Origin: Betaproteobacteria bacterium HGW-Betaproteobacteria-20
GTDB taxonomy: Bacteria; Pseudomonadota; Gammaproteobacteria; Burkholderiales; Methylophilaceae
Direction: 5' to 3'
Assembly: GCA_002842195.1 (NCBI GenBank)
Contig: PHCL01000053.1
Span: 1 to 7,731, forward strand
Length of the DNA: 7,731 bases
A model generated the notes under the pieces. That model did no database searches, was not told the origin of the DNA, and worked only from the letters and a program-made list of their open reading frames with translations. A program made the translations under genes and the position numbers. Shown here one piece after another: positions 7,002 to 7,731 of this stretch. Positions within the stretch are counted from its first letter, which is position 1. Each line of letters opens with the position of its first letter.

Positions 7002-7685
7002 ATGGTACCTATGACGCAGCTTTTAATTAGTGTCACGAGTATAGAAGAAGCGCAAATGGCTTTAGAAAATGGCGCGGATATTATTGATCTTAAAGATCCG
7101 AGTGCCGGAGCGTTAGGTGCTTTGCCGCTGGATTTAATAGAATCAATTGTAAATTTTGTCCGCAGGCAGAATAGGCTCAGCAGCGCCACAATAGGCGACT
7201 TGCCCATGCAGCCTGATTTACTGGCTAAACAGGTTGCCGAATTAGCAAAAACCAGGGTTGACTACATTAAAATTGGTTTTTTTGAAGCCAGCGATTATCA
7301 ACCATGTTTAGACGGGTTAAAGTGCACGACCCAGGCCGGCGTAAAGTTGATTGCAGTGTTATTTGCCGAGTACGCTTACCCGTCAAATATCATTGAAGCC
7401 ATCAAAAAAGCCGGGTTTATAGGCATCATGTTGGATACTGCAAAGAAAAATGGCTTAACTTTGATGGACTATTACTCAGATGAGCAGCGTGCAATATTTG
7501 CACGGCAAGTGTTGAAATGCGGCTTGTCATTAGGTTTGGCTGGATCATTGAAGGCGCAACATGTAGTGATAGCAAAAAAATTAAATCCCACATATATGGG
7601 TTTCAGGGGTGGTGTTTGTGATGAAAATAAACGAGCGCTGGGTCTAAACAAAGCAAAAATTAGAGCAATACGTAAAGTATTGTAA
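7002..7685 (+). CDS. mfnB: MfnB, (5-formylfuran-3-yl)methyl phosphate synthase
   Basis: MfnB condenses two glyceraldehyde 3-phosphate molecules into 4-(hydroxymethyl)-2-furancarboxaldehyde phosphate, the furan precursor of methanofuran in archaea and methylofuran in methylotrophs. The 227-residue TIM-barrel protein opens with LLISVTSIEEAQMALENGAD. It shows IIDLKDPSAGALGA with Lys31, DYIKIGFF with Lys90, and MLDTAKKNG with Asp145 and Lys149 (numbered from 7002). From memory of the Methanocaldococcus enzyme (Lys27, Lys85, Asp151, Lys155), all four catalytic residues are kept, including the Asp-to-Lys spacing of four. GLAGSLKAQHV and MGFRGGVCDE near the end fit the phosphate-binding part of the barrel. 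Start: ATG at 7002 or, closer to the archaeal N-terminus, ATG at 7011 (MTQLLISV). Neither has a clear Shine-Dalgarno site. The gene follows DUF447 after 3 bases. This is the strongest functional marker that the preceding genes belong to C1-cofactor synthesis. Confidence 0.95.
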   Translation: MVPMTQLLISVTSIEEAQMALENGADIIDLKDPSAGALGALPLDLIESIVNFVRRQNRLSSATIGDLPMQPDLLAKQVAELAKTRVDYIKIGFFEASDYQPCLDGLKCTTQAGVKLIAVLFAEYAYPSNIIEAIKKAGFIGIMLDTAKKNGLTLMDYYSDEQRAIFARQVLKCGLSLGLAGSLKAQHVVIAKKLNPTYMGFRGGVCDENKRALGLNKAKIRAIRKVL

Positions 7686-7704
7686 ATGTGTTGTATAAAA
7701 CCAA

Positions 7705-7731
7705 CAAAAAGCACCGGATGCCGCATTTTTG
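7705..7731 (+). terminator. possible imperfect hairpin terminator after mfnB, cut by the window end
   Basis: CAAAAA (7705-7710) can pair with TTTTTG (7726-7731). Inside, CGG (7715-7717) can pair with CCG (7721-7723) over an ATG loop, separated from the A/T stem by an internal loop. It starts 20 bases after the mfnB stop and could act in both directions. The G/C stem is short, so the structure is weak. An alternative reading is that the bases from 7686 (TAAATG junction) begin another gene. Confidence 0.35.

Overview
The window looks like chromosomal DNA of a methylotrophic betaproteobacterium, most likely of the Methylophilaceae type (Methylotenera, Methylophilus or Methylobacillus relatives). 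This is an inference from two things seen together. The first half carries the proteobacterial housekeeping order hflK-hflC-DUF2065-hisZ-purA. The second half carries genes of the 'archaeal' tetrahydromethanopterin/methanofuran (H4MPT/MFR) C1-carrier system, which methylotrophs use to oxidise formaldehyde. No sequence search was possible, so the genus is not established.

Layout: all nine recognisable genes lie on the + strand and are tightly packed. The largest internal gap is 55 bases, between hisZ and purA. Positions 1-730 hold the 3' part of hflK, cut by the window edge. Then come hflC (737-1612), a 61-residue DUF2065/YjeT-like membrane protein (1613-1798), hisZ (1830-3002) and purA (3058-4392). 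Downstream are an HFCD-fold flavoprotein (4402-4989), a dihydropteroate-synthase-like DUF6513 protein (4991-6418), a DUF447 protein (6423-6998) and mfnB, (5-formylfuran-3-yl)methyl phosphate synthase (7002-7685). The last 46 bases hold either an imperfect A-run/T-run hairpin resembling a terminator or the first codons of another gene. There are no RNA genes, mobile elements or CRISPR arrays.

How the genes work together: HflK and HflC form the membrane complex that surrounds and modulates the FtsH protease. HisZ is the regulatory subunit that the short form of HisG needs for the first step of histidine synthesis; no hisG is in the window. PurA commits IMP to AMP. The last four genes form a compact block whose members point to H4MPT (a pterin cofactor) and methylofuran (a furan cofactor). 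The flavoprotein is a candidate dihydromethanopterin reductase, DUF6513 a pterin-binding-fold protein, DUF447 a flavin-type split-barrel candidate of unknown role, and MfnB makes the furan ring. Gaps of 1-9 bases from purA onward suggest that the cofactor block is co-transcribed with purA.

The most interesting part is 4402-7685. Two of its four genes (DUF6513 and DUF447) have, as far as I know, no experimentally assigned reaction, and the flavoprotein may be an archaeal-type replacement for the DmrA reductase of Methylobacterium.
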